From: Barthelona sp. PAP020
Taxonomy: Eukaryota; Metamonada: BaSk clade
DNA length: 55,027 nt
Assembly: GCA_040182905.1 (NCBI GenBank)
Contig: JARQWU010000037.1
Location: 1 to 55,027, forward strand
Reading direction: 5' to 3'
Part shown: one piece after another, positions 37,801-44,818 of the stretch
How positions within the stretch are numbered: the stretch's first letter is position 1
Layout of the letters: every line of letters begins with the position of its first letter
Notes under the pieces: generated by a model
Seen by the model: the letters and a program-made list of their open reading frames with translations, nothing else
Databases searched by the model: none
What the model was told of the DNA's origin: nothing
Translations under genes and position numbers: made by a program

Positions 37801-38097
37801 AAAGATTATACGAATCCTGACGATTTGTTGAGAGATGTGGAATTAATGTGTAATAATGCTCATTTATTCAACGATTCAGCAGACAGAACATATGGTTGGT
37901 TGAGCGATTCACTGTTATTCTTGGCAAGATTGTTGGTTCATTCTTTAGATGATAATTTGTTTGGTGAACATTTCAAATTCAATTTTGTTGATCATTTGGA
38001 ACCTGTTGAACCTTCAGTTATGGAAGAAAATCAAGTGATTAAACAAGAAAGTTCATTGAAGCGAGAACCAAATACTGATTTTATGTTGCTGTTGTAA
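31873..38097 (+). CDS. TAF1: TFIID subunit TAF1 with C-terminal bromodomains
   Basis: This 2074-aa homologue of the largest TFIID subunit is nuclear and nucleates TFIID at promoters. The DUF3591/HAT core is at about 300-580: DLILCEYIEKYPMFLLERGM, then the NLF of QTNLFSSILLK, the FIREL of FFIRELPDTYV, and a winged-helix-like RVLFWVRSQLKTQE...ANFP segment. The RAPiD-like CIELLRNVLNDNEL...RWTLQARIKKLA follows at about 860-890. Basic linkers lead to a bromodomain region. A clear bromodomain is at about 1936-2020 (AWAFLELLPKDVYPYYYQMI...NNAHLF). Diverged bromodomain-like units are at about 1130-1250, 1390-1440 and 1570-1695, each with a Y/F-N-C/T-x-x-F/Y near the acetyl-lysine asparagine position. 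I do not see the TAF1 zinc knuckle. Single exon of 6.2 kb. Confidence 0.9.
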   Translation: MRPLKLNVIFPTPIPLEDFRMSRTSISTSHFDTSSLLEDNFIIDENVHVEINSKITRFIEVESHKKKESKQDEINSFLSFYFTPDNILWGNDADADNVEFDSSRVLQTHINNSLTLDSCIPSVTHVQSALEQEVSWNDEFVETVPLVDIASDLLVDINTGTAIVVDTVVEESNVSTTDAFEYLKRIGSDSPWRLYAPIVRHINESSERLMPIDSVANCDIVASYPSARDKLHWHRQQFDLLECRETFSELEEQMIRDGYAETLVSFSSVNIPIKVAHALTHKITQRHLVIDDPGNYFHLLDDASSLPVQPIKWASDLWTHYDDLILCEYIEKYPMFLLERGMRMKLVQFVHQNPIYGDGVQMEQVTGQIVEALSKANLPSRRLEFWGDKVWFDRGEIRFILPKDKSGDPFDTSFEDMEESPFFGEFSPGDSILQMQTNLFSSILLKQDMSCLRFGPEIKDKFEKGSADEEEQCPNVPFVDFLLIHQMPLDGPNRFFIRELPDTYVALHQEPKRHVTVMEPASREWRKILRYRVLFWVRSQLKTQESVTIEQIMANFPDCSGDDIKKLLQDDKTRTLIRYRQTDDQFALTDKGKELLRGLIFGGGPTERIVGSSDKLPDLLIPEYFVLQDALEVSRFFWQRRFLLNVPIKGADFEALEKQLKQYLTHLAGLMDRDKFENERGLPHVGLTLTFTYLLETLALTAFRRSDAYNEGMKSRAKIFPTFLDELMVTPEVAELQQHYLRRLKQGINSIQQTGNNLKILMNDPNCEDEDIDEAIEQFEELDYSFSEHIPPKGNDRAKIKPGGLFTFKMHRTFKGWGSKGQVTSTSKKNMIKINDETKNKREDDGRSVLKEDCIELLRNVLNDNELSVEYMQNVHRWTLQARIKKLAGKLHEDKLEELQQIHPQLKAIMAPKKQKLLTQTDIVRQKLLYFTESTKYDILLRSLLNRHRLNLEQKIRFDENKPDLDEMVHPDQQLKMYLRKENRIIEEKKKKNDDKTRSNKQVFVIKVIEKKTGKQVEYIDVREQDKNVTKISHFLRELNILPNVSTGNVGIINEKTRFEVWDDLQRKLFVLNKELRENKQLSGVIFPSQSEFRLFCSGIQRNSSQRKRQTRGTTKPIVPKKPIVQQPPKNWYESILLRNMFMQFFLAIEQLPQVDLFIAYNKRILEPLGYTDIIKNPIFFRPSDSRRRSKEFTYLISIVNKLTNRYELFEWFDKMIENCYLFNCKTLPDAIKDAIYLREVLVQLVLRKHNQLVLLEEKLNTNEMMVKIKARPTPKLMFSGLETLFPELLTIEQDVLWANINLRPVVLTNLSKLDYIERIMSHGIPTLPCFWKVEGKPMIGIFKFLIAHRNLIAQMGTILMYLNRLPLGSIFDGLTRIEEYKQFLEQQKLTLVDLSILENKILRDWWFDLDMFWAHFDYLIENTTIYNTTFDNPSKDTLIRFAKHLKTLAMKSYDDFFKDTPFISCQNVASLFDEYLLTFDGERQKHSPKKLLNEEFGELSRVKMATIAPSFHQLLDRQQLANGDLNNFYICASLRNISLYLHSEMLHWLNTCELKGKIEENFLHVFDKKKYAFYYDIIEYPVFFDQILAKLAEMRLLRSDSIFAEICRTDLEYRLQKNSINALSNPSVYFKKCCDSLNTRMFGDFKHYSLKRYFFLEEFLLDVDLLIYNCEIFNLNHAGNRHFIDMAHAIRDSLNERFKGMEHFWKIFESFEEFSNEPPQKNFAEILRKLEERIEIAYQHYFDTPDQNQQRYSLFRMNDFNRKQQPLLYEDVKRDIYNYIVIQKPKIKKRKETKMLKIHQTVVKEQNKEKVKVPLQFGKEILQRFKKFPTFSELFKFVPFLESFKSFERTFKNKEFQNINDFYYALRYVLVDTTSNSVWKEHGEGFMLLLDSFFVNWTFNLPIIEQQQHNKVIQDIIDHHASKFDFNAPNILKNIVNQIKNHPNAWAFLELLPKDVYPYYYQMIKEPISLKEIVLKDYTNPDDLLRDVELMCNNAHLFNDSADRTYGWLSDSLLFLARLLVHSLDDNLFGEHFKFNFVDHLEPVEPSVMEENQVIKQESSLKREPNTDFMLLL

Positions 38098-38265
38098 AAT
38101 TTTTTTTAAATTGCAGATGTGAGACAAATACGATAAAAAAAAAGTAAATAAATATTTCTTAAAGTCTTTTTTTGGTATTTTAATCATTTGTGATGATGTT
38201 AAATGGTTTGAGAAATTTTTTTTGTGGGAAATTTTTTTGTTTTTTTTGGTAAAAACACAGTTATT

Positions 38266-39030
38266 ATGACAAACTCGGAAGCAAATGTATTACGAAGTTT
38301 TCTTTCCAAAAAATATCGAACAGATGGACGTGGACCATTTGAAATAAGAGAATATTCAATCAAAAAAGGAAATTTGCATCAAGCTTTTGGTTCTTCAGAG
38401 GTTCAATTAGGTAACACAATCATTTCAATGGGAATAAGATGTGATATTTCAAACAATTTACATTTATCCAGTGAAGACCAATTTAAAGTTTCTATTGATT
38501 TTCTCACCTCAAAAACTCCGTCATTGTATGAACCAATTACTGATTTTCGTAATTTTTTTTCCAATTTCATTCAAAATATTCTTTCCAAAAATAAAGATCT
38601 GATTGATTTTTTTGAATTGGATTCTTCCACCAATTGGTTAATCTTACTTGATATTGTTGTTTTATCATTTGATGGGGGACTTTTTGAAGCTGTCAATTTA
38701 GGTCTTCAGTCTGTTTTTGAAGATTTGAGACTTCCTGTCATTGAATTAACGTCTTCTCAAACTCATATCATTGATTCAACCAAACCTCCAAAAAATATCA
38801 CTTTTAGTCTTCCTATAGTTCATTCTTTATCTTTAGTTCCAACTGAAAAAGAGCTTCTATTTTTGGTTGATCCAACTTTTGTTGAACATTCAATAATTCA
38901 TGGGCAGATATTGTTTGTTGTTTTTGAAAAAAAATTACTTCACGTGGAAACAATAGGTAATATACCCATCAATGCTCAAACCTTGCTTGCACTTAGTGAT
39001 GCAGTATTGAATGAGGGAAATCAATCTTAG
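38266..39030 (+). CDS. exosome ring subunit of the RNase PH family (Rrp43/EXOSC8-like)
   Basis: This 254-aa protein has an RNase PH fold. RTDGRGPFEIREY near the N terminus is the family opener. It is followed by GSSEVQLGNTIISMGIRCDI, the core strand pair. The second half has LDIVVLSFDGGLFEAVNLGL, as in the non-catalytic ring subunits Rrp43/EXOSC8 and Rrp42/EXOSC7. Then come LVPTEKELLFLVDPTFVE and the terminal helix. It should form part of the six-membered RNA exosome barrel for 3'-5' RNA decay. Rrp43 fits best, Rrp42 or Rrp45 are alternatives. The ATG at 38266 is used; 42 upstream bases are open from a GTG. It starts 168 bp after TAF1 on the same strand. Confidence 0.82.
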   Translation: MTNSEANVLRSFLSKKYRTDGRGPFEIREYSIKKGNLHQAFGSSEVQLGNTIISMGIRCDISNNLHLSSEDQFKVSIDFLTSKTPSLYEPITDFRNFFSNFIQNILSKNKDLIDFFELDSSTNWLILLDIVVLSFDGGLFEAVNLGLQSVFEDLRLPVIELTSSQTHIIDSTKPPKNITFSLPIVHSLSLVPTEKELLFLVDPTFVEHSIIHGQILFVVFEKKLLHVETIGNIPINAQTLLALSDAVLNEGNQS

Positions 39031-39273
39031 CATTTTGTGAAATAAATATATGTTCATTTTTTGTTTATTAGATATTTATGAGGTATGAGTTGTTCAGTGA
39101 ACAACGAAACGAGTTAGCTTAAGGTTTGGGAAAAACTCATGTGGATTCAGATGCCCAAGTAACTTAAAAAATTAGACCTAAAGGTGGTCAAGAAACAACA
39201 AATAAAGGAAGTGATATTTAATGACCTCTTTAGATCTCCAATAAATTCCGTTCATTGAGCATGAACTTCCACA
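39031..39273. other. 3' flank of the exosome gene with a stem-loop
   Basis: This AT-rich region holds a perfect 7-bp stem with a 3-base loop at 39089-39105 (GTTGTTC AGT GAACAAC), 59 bp past the stop. It leads into copy E of the dispersed element. No ORF is recognised. Confidence 0.4.
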
Positions 39274-39540
39274 TTATTTGGTTAAAGGCTTTCGAGGCCC
39301 GATTGATCTGTTGAAAGACTTTAGATTCACTAAGATAAAGTTTAGACTCCAAAATTTTGCTTTTTGCAAAAATTCAAAAAAGCAGGTTCAGGAATTCTTT
39401 CCGAAGACACAACCTGGATTCACACAGTGTACTTTCAGTCTAGATCTCACACCCTGAGTTTTGTCGATATTCACTAAATGACTCTTTAGGTTTTCTTTCT
39501 GTGTAAATTAGGTTGTATCACTACTAGACCAAATATCATG
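39274..39540 (+). repeat. dispersed element, copy E
   Basis: Starting at ATTTGGTTAAAGGCTTTC, this copy lacks the leftmost ~60 bp. GATCTGTTGAAAGAC, AAAATTTTGCTTTTTGCAA, ACTTTCAGTCT and a diverged right end (TGTATCACTACTAGACCAA) follow. It is closest to copy H (41851-42165), because both are the upstream part of a duplicated block carrying an ankyrin gene. Confidence 0.8.
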
Positions 39541-40116
39541 GCATTTTATCTCTTCTTTTTGTTTAGATACCGATTGGTCAAGTCCAACACAACAAAAACA
39601 AAAAACATCAATTGTAAATGATGTTGCTTTTATTCATTTAAATTGAAGGTTGATACACAATTCCAACGTTAAAGACTCTCATGAAGAAGGGAAAAAAATT
39701 TCTTCGATTTAAGAAAAAAAGAACATTTGATGGATATGTATCGCACAGTTGCAAGTTCAATTTGTGGATTTTGTGATACCATCACTACATAAACAAATCT
39801 GTAAAAATGAATGGGAACAATGTCTTTTGTAAAAAATATTCGAACAAACATCATTATGACAAACTTTCATTATTGTGCAACATTTTCACAAAGTTTAAAT
39901 CAATATCAAAAGCTTAATTCGCTGCATCAATTCGAAAAAGGACGTCTCAAGAAAGAATTAATTAATATTGTGAAGAGTTCTCCACAAACCAGTCAATCAA
40001 TCATCAAATTTCATTTTCCCAACAACTAAATTAAAATAATGCCTGATTTGAGGGATAAATATTGAATATATAAAGAGAAATGATAAATTTGGGGTTTTTA
40101 ATTTCTTTTGTCGACA
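39541..40116 (+). other. upstream region of ankyrin gene 1, duplicated at 42166-42646
   Basis: This DNA is homologous to the region before ankyrin gene 2: shared strings include TCCAACACAACAA, TTGCTTTTATT, CAAGTTCAATTTGTG and ATACCATCACTACAT. The frame that stays open into ankyrin gene 2 is broken here by an in-frame TAA (ATATCAAAAGCTTAATTCGC, near 39904-39923) and a frameshift. About 100 extra bases lie just before the gene. A short shifted frame (39811-40029) is a by-product. Confidence 0.6.
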
Positions 40117-41004
40117 ATGATTGTTAAGACTGCAGTTGAGGAAACTGACCCTTATGTTAAGTATAATATGGATCGAGTGGTTGTTCCAGATGGGTTCGAT
40201 GTGGATGGATTTGAAGATAATGGTCGACCAAAGAAGATTTATAATGCAGCCTGTGATGGTAATCTTGAGGTTGTTAAGCAGTGTATCAAAGCTGGCGTTG
40301 ATGTGAACAAACAGGGCAAGAAAGGAAGGACATCGCTTTGGGGAGCTGCTTTTGATGGCCATATTGAAGTTGTTGATTTTTTGTTGGATTTTGGTGCTAA
40401 TGTTAATTTGTGCGATGAAAAGGGGTTTTCTCCATTGTATGTTAGTTGTCAAAATGGTCATCTTGATCTTGCCAGAATCCTTTTGGATCATGGCGCTGAT
40501 GTTAATTTGTGTGGGGAAGGTGGATATTCTCCATTGTATGTCAGTTGTTGGACAAGTCATCTTGATGTTGCCAAGATGCTTCTAGATTGTCCCGAAATAA
40601 ACCTATATCGTGAAGATATGCTGTTATTTTTCAACAGATTGTATACAAGTGATGAACAATGGAAAAAGAACAAATACAGCATTTTGAGCTGTCCCAATTT
40701 AAAACAACAATTGGAGAGTGGTGAGCCTGTTGATTTGAAATTTGAGCATTTGTCCAAATCCGAGTTAATTGAATTGGTGAAGAATGAGGGCTATCTTTTA
40801 TCAACACTTGTTGCAATGAAGGTAAACGGTGGCATCATTCGAGAATTTGTCAGTGCTGGAGTTTACATGAATCAAAGAGATTTTGATAAGTCAATCAACT
40901 TATGTTGGGATTTGATTGACATCAATGAAAGAAGTGGTGGTAATATGCGTCAGTATATTGATAAAGAGATGGAAGATGATGAGAGTGATGACAATGATGA
41001 TTAG
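40117..41004 (+). CDS. ankyrin-repeat protein 1 of the tandem pair, with unique C terminus
   Basis: This 295-aa protein starts at ATG 40117, which aligns exactly with ATG 42647 of gene 2. Residues 1-150 are nearly collinear with gene 2: a conserved leader (TAVEETDPYVKYNMDRVVVP, then DGFEDNGRPKK), then ankyrin repeats GNLEVVKQCIKAGVDVN, GHIEVVDFLLDFGANVNL, GHLDLARILLDHGADVNL and SHLDVAKMLLD. After CPEINLYRED the match stops. About 140 residues of different, non-ankyrin sequence follow, with a helical SKSELIELVKNEGYLLSTLV and an acidic tail MEDDESDDNDD. The C-terminal part may be an original domain lost from gene 2 or a captured one. No signal peptide. Stop TAG. Confidence 0.8.
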   Translation: MIVKTAVEETDPYVKYNMDRVVVPDGFDVDGFEDNGRPKKIYNAACDGNLEVVKQCIKAGVDVNKQGKKGRTSLWGAAFDGHIEVVDFLLDFGANVNLCDEKGFSPLYVSCQNGHLDLARILLDHGADVNLCGEGGYSPLYVSCWTSHLDVAKMLLDCPEINLYREDMLLFFNRLYTSDEQWKKNKYSILSCPNLKQQLESGEPVDLKFEHLSKSELIELVKNEGYLLSTLVAMKVNGGIIREFVSAGVYMNQRDFDKSINLCWDLIDINERSGGNMRQYIDKEMEDDESDDNDD

Positions 41005-41264
41005 AAAGGTCTCTTTTGTGGTTACATGTTTATTCATTTCATGTTTTGTGGATATTTTTTCTTCACATATAAATCACAGTTTATTCTTTTTTTGAAACTC
41101 AGATTCAATGTCTAAAAGATTGAAAATACCTTTGTGGACAAAAATTTTTGAAAAACAAAGAAGCAGTTGCATCATAATATTGTGTTACAGTTGTTAAAGA
41201 GTTCATCATGACATTTTCGTCGTGCTATTTTACAACAAAGGTGATGTGCTTCAAATCCCTTTCA

Positions 41265-41485
41265 GAGAGATCAAAACTAAAATTTCTTTATTAACCTCTT
41301 CAATTTTTAATTTTCAAAAGAGAAAGTCAGAACTTTAAAATTTTGCTTTTGCCAAATCCAAAAAGGAAACAAGGACAAGAAGTTCTTTCCCAAATTTTCC
41401 CACTTGATCATCGAAGTTACATTTCAGTCCTTTAATTCTCCGCTTTGGTTTTGACCAAAATTCATTATAGTGAGTTTTTGGATCA
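41265..41485 (+). repeat. dispersed element, copy F (right two thirds)
   Basis: The middle and right part of the element are recognisable: ACTTTAAAATTTTGCTTTTG, TTACATTTCAGTCCTTTAAT, GGTTTTGACC and ATTATAGTGAGTTTTTGGATC. The left third is diverged or absent. It is followed about 20 bp later by copy G. Confidence 0.7.
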
Positions 41486-41500
41486 ATTTTTTTGCAATTA

Positions 41501-41810
41501 TTTCTATACCAAGAAGCACTGTGCGTATGAATAAAAAAGAATAGTGTTTATTTGGTTAAAGGCTTTTGAAACCCAATTCATCTGTTGAAAAACATAGATT
41601 TTCTAAGGTGAAGTTTAAACTTTAAAATTTTGCTTTTGCAAAAATACAAAAGAATGGGAATGGAAAATTTTTCCAAAATTTTCATTCTTGATGAGCAAGA
41701 TTCAATTGCAGCCACTCATTTTCTGTGGCTGAGATTTAATGAAATGAGTTTTCTCTGATTACTTTTTCTTTGTAAAAAAATATAGTTGTTTCACAACTTG
41801 ACCAATTTAT
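41501..41810 (+). repeat. dispersed element, copy G (reference full-length copy)
   Basis: This is the best-preserved plus-strand copy, about 310 bp. It runs from ACCAAGAAGCACTGTGCGTA through TTTATTTGGTTAAAGGCTTT, CATCTGTTGAAAAACA, TTAAAATTTTGCTTTTGCAA, GAATGGGAATGGAAAA, GAGTTTTCTCTGATT and TTTGTAAA to GTTTCACAACTTGACCAA. The ends are not inverted repeats of each other. No ORF. Confidence 0.85.
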
Positions 41811-41850
41811 ACCACAAACTTTCCAAAAAATATTGTTTTTTCTTTTTTCA

Positions 41851-42165
41851 TTTCTAAACCATGAAGCATTGTGTGTTTGAGTGAAAATAAAAAAAAGATG
41901 TTCACATGGCTAATGGCTTTCAAAACCCAAATGATCTGTTAAAACCTTCATCTTTCCAAAGAACAGCTTAAACTTTAAGAATTTTGCTTTTATCAAATTC
42001 AAAAAATTAAAAGATGAAGTTCTTTCCCAAATATACAAACTGGATTCACACAATAGAATTTCAGTCTGGATTCCTCACTCCTTTGTTTAAGCATAAATTT
42101 TATAAAACGAATTTTTGGATTTGCTTTCTCTGTAAATAAGTTTATGTCACTACTGGAGCAAAGTA
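41851..42165 (+). repeat. dispersed element, copy H
   Basis: A full-length but diverged copy: ACCATGAAGCATTGTGTGTT, ATGGCTAATGGCTTTCAAAA, GATCTGTTAAAACC, ATTTTGCTTTTATC, ATTTCAGTCTGGATTC, TTTCTCTGTAAATAAG, ATGTCACTACTGGAGCAAA. It starts about 40 bp after copy G, so F, G and H form a tandem array. Confidence 0.75.
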
Positions 42166-42646
42166 TTAGGTTACTTTTATCTTTTCTTATTGTTGCAATG
42201 CCGATTATTGGAGTCCAACACAACAAGAACAAAAAATATAGATAATAAATGAAGTTGCTTTTATTAGCAAATTGAAGGTTGTCACACTAACAACATTGGA
42301 GACTTTTATTGAAGAAGTGAAAGGTTTCATCCAATGGAAGACAAAGAGAAAATTTGGAGAATGCATATTGCACTCTTGTAAGTTCAATTTGTGAATTTCG
42401 TGCGTGCAAATATGTCAATACCATCACTACATCAACAAATTTGTAAAAATGAATTGGAACAATGTCTTTTGTAATAAATATTCAAACAAACATGATTATG
42501 ATAAACTTTCATAATTGTGTGACATTTTCACAATGTTTAAATTAATGTCAAAAGCTCAATTGGCTGCTTCAATTCGAAAAAGAGATCTCAAAAAAGAATT
42601 GAAAGAGAAATCAACAATTTGTGGGTTTCCTTTTTTTATACCGACA

Positions 42647-43822
42647 ATGGTTGTTAACACTGCAGTTGAGGAAACTGACCCTTGTGTTAAGTATAATATG
42701 GATCAAGTTGTTGTTCCAAATGGGTTTGATGTGGATGGATTTGAAGATAATGGTCGACCAAAGAAGATTTATCATGCAGCGCTTGAAGGTAATCTTGAGG
42801 TTGTCAAGCAGTGTGTCAAAGCTGGCGTTGATGTGAACAAACAGGGTAAGGAAGGAAGGACAACGCTTTGGGGAGCTGCTTTTAATGGACAAATTGAAGT
42901 TGTTGAGTTTTTGTTGGATCATGGGGCTGATGTTAATTTGTGCAGGAATGATGGTGCTTCTCCATTGTACATCAGCTGTGAAAAAGGTCATCTTGATTTT
43001 ACTAAAATTCTCTTGGATCATGGAGCTGATATTAATTTGTGCAATCACAATGGTACTTCTCCATTGTACATAAGTTGTCAAAATGGTCATCTTGATTTTG
43101 TCAAAATGCTCTTGGATTATGAAGCTGATGTTAATTTGTGTAATAATGATGATACTTCTCCATTATACATCAGTTGTGGAAATGGTCATTTTGATGTTGC
43201 CAAAATGCTCTTAGATCATAAAGCAGATGTTAATTTGTGTTGGAATGGTGGATTTTCTCCATTATACTTCAGTTCTGAAAATGGTCATCTTGATGTTGCT
43301 AAAATGCTCTTGGATCATGGAGCAGATGTTAGTTTGTGTCCTAATGATGGTACTTCTCCATTGTACATCAGTTGTCAAAATGGTCATTTTGATGTTGCCA
43401 AAATGCTCTTGGATCATGGAGCAGATGTTAATTTGTGCAGGGACGGTGAATTTTCTCCATTGTATATCAGTTGTCAAAAAGGTCATCTTGATGTTGGCAG
43501 AATGCTCTTAGATCATGGGGCTGATGTTAATTTGTGTAATAATGATAATGCTTCTCCATTGAACATCAGTTGTTATGATGGTCATCTTGATTTTGCCAGA
43601 ATGCTCTTGGATCATGGGGCTGATGTTAATTTGCGCAGAAATGATGGTGCTTCTCCATTGTATATCAGTTGTCAAAATGGTTACCTTGACATAGTCAAAC
43701 TTCTGTTAGATTATAAAGCCGATGTAAATCTCAAATTTCAACAAAAATGGACACCAATGGACTTTGCCAGAACCAAAGGTCATTCCAAAATTGTACAAAT
43801 TCTCCAACCCTTCTACAATTGA
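42647..43822 (+). CDS. ankyrin-repeat protein 2 of the tandem pair, eleven repeats
   Basis: This 391-aa protein has a leader (TAVEETDPCVKYNMDQVVVP) followed by eleven ankyrin repeats of 33 residues. Repeats 3-10 share the near-identical core SPLYISCQNGHLDVAKMLLD followed by HGADVNLC, encoded by 99-bp DNA repeats that are themselves very similar. The last repeat is PMDFARTKGHSKIVQILQ. Nothing else is attached. I take ATG 42647 as start because it matches gene 1, but the frame stays open upstream. ATGs at 42533 and 42545 would add 38 or 34 residues (MSKAQLAASIRKRDLKKELK), a segment broken in gene 1. Protein-binding scaffold is the only safe function. Confidence 0.85.
   Translation: MVVNTAVEETDPCVKYNMDQVVVPNGFDVDGFEDNGRPKKIYHAALEGNLEVVKQCVKAGVDVNKQGKEGRTTLWGAAFNGQIEVVEFLLDHGADVNLCRNDGASPLYISCEKGHLDFTKILLDHGADINLCNHNGTSPLYISCQNGHLDFVKMLLDYEADVNLCNNDDTSPLYISCGNGHFDVAKMLLDHKADVNLCWNGGFSPLYFSSENGHLDVAKMLLDHGADVSLCPNDGTSPLYISCQNGHFDVAKMLLDHGADVNLCRDGEFSPLYISCQKGHLDVGRMLLDHGADVNLCNNDNASPLNISCYDGHLDFARMLLDHGADVNLRRNDGASPLYISCQNGYLDIVKLLLDYKADVNLKFQQKWTPMDFARTKGHSKIVQILQPFYN
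42880..43745 (+). repeat. 99-bp tandem repeats inside ankyrin gene 2
   Basis: About nine consecutive 99-bp units, each containing TTCTCCATT(G/A)TACATCAG, GGTCAT(C/T)TTGAT and CTCTTGGATCATGG. High nucleotide identity, including at silent positions, points to recent unit duplication or gene conversion within the array. Copy number may vary between strains. Confidence 0.85.
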
Positions 43823-44322
43823 TTCAATGCTTTTATTTTTTAACCAAATTGATTTCAGAAAACACCATCCTATTGATAATTCATCACACAACAGTGATAC
43901 TTGAAAACACCCAACTTTATATCACAGCTTTCTATTCATATTTTTAATTTGCAGTGTTTGGATCAAAGTGTAACCCACGTTTTATAAACCCTCCAATTTT
44001 GTTATTGTTAATCAAACAGTGAACTTTTGAAGTGAGTTTGGTTTCTCTTTGGTACATCAACCTGAGGGAAATCTCTATTGTTTCTTCGTACTTACTATGG
44101 TTGAATCTAATCCACAATTGGTTTGTTTTGATTTGGTGGTTGTGAGATACCTACGGATAAATACTTTCATATATTCATAATTCCTATTGCTTCTAACCAA
44201 AGGCAGTGACTTGTGATCTTATGATCGGTGATTCTGGAATGATTGCTGATTGTTTTTATGCTTTTGAACTTCAACAGATGTTCTTCAGCTGTAATATTAA
44301 TCAAAAAGTCTGGGAACCTTTG
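43823..44322. other. intergenic region downstream of ankyrin gene 2
   Basis: About 500 bp. A plus-strand frame at 44221-44352 (43 aa, beginning MIGDSGMIADCFYAFELQQM) has protein-like composition but runs into the left end of element copy I and has no relative I recognise. It may be a remnant of an older gene. Another short ATG frame lies at 44097-44180. Neither is called as a gene. Confidence 0.35.
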
Positions 44323-44640
44323 ATTTACTATCAAGAACGACTGTGTGTATGAATGAAAAAATAGCAATAATGTTTGTTTGGCTTGAAGCTTTCAAAGTCT
44401 GAGTGACATACAAAACTTTTATTTCTTTAAAAAAGAAAGTTTAAACCTTTAAAAATTTGCTTTTGCTAAATACCAAACAGGAATGAAGAATTTCTCGAAA
44501 ATTCTCATGCTCGATTGTAAAAATTACATTTCAGTCCCTCAATTCAAAATGGGTTTTTGACTGAAATTTACTGGAATGAGTTTTCTGGGTTTATATTCTT
44601 TGTAAGTAAATATGGTTGTTTACAACTGGACCAAATTAAA
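44323..44640 (+). repeat. dispersed element, copy I
   Basis: Full length, about 15-25% diverged by eye: CAAGAACGACTGTGTGTATG, GTTTGTTTGGCTTGAAGCTT, AAATTTGCTTTTGCTAAATA, TTACATTTCAGTCCCTCAAT, TTGACTGAAATTTACTGGAA, TTTGTAAGTAAATATGGTTG and ACAACTGGACCAAATT. Confidence 0.8.
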
Positions 44641-44818
44641 ACAGAAAAGAAGAGAAAGAAAAGATAACGCATATACACGTGTTTATCTAAAATTTGCCCA
44701 TTTGTCTGCAAAAGCTTTAAAAAAATATAGGAGAGTTTGAAAGGGTTTCACAAAAATAAGAAATTTTTTTCATTTTTTACAAAAAAAAGTTTAAAAATTT
44801 GAAACTTTTCAAAATTTT

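Larger units (their letters stand above)
41005..42532. other. repeat-rich spacer between the two ankyrin genes
   Basis: About 1.5 kb with no protein-coding content. It contains three copies (F, G, H) of the dispersed element in tandem, followed by the duplicated ankyrin-gene upstream region. Minus-strand frames at 41999-42387 lie inside copies and are not conserved between them. Confidence 0.7.

Noticed and set aside
39997-40560. 187-codon minus-strand frame over ankyrin gene 1 (and a similar one at 42611-43090)
   Set aside because: Both are antisense to ankyrin repeats and conserved only because the sense genes are. Antisense frames of ankyrin repeats stay open by codon bias.
42880-43745. 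99-bp repeats as a CRISPR array or satellite DNA
   Set aside because: The repeats are in frame, code for ankyrin units and have no spacers. They are protein-coding.
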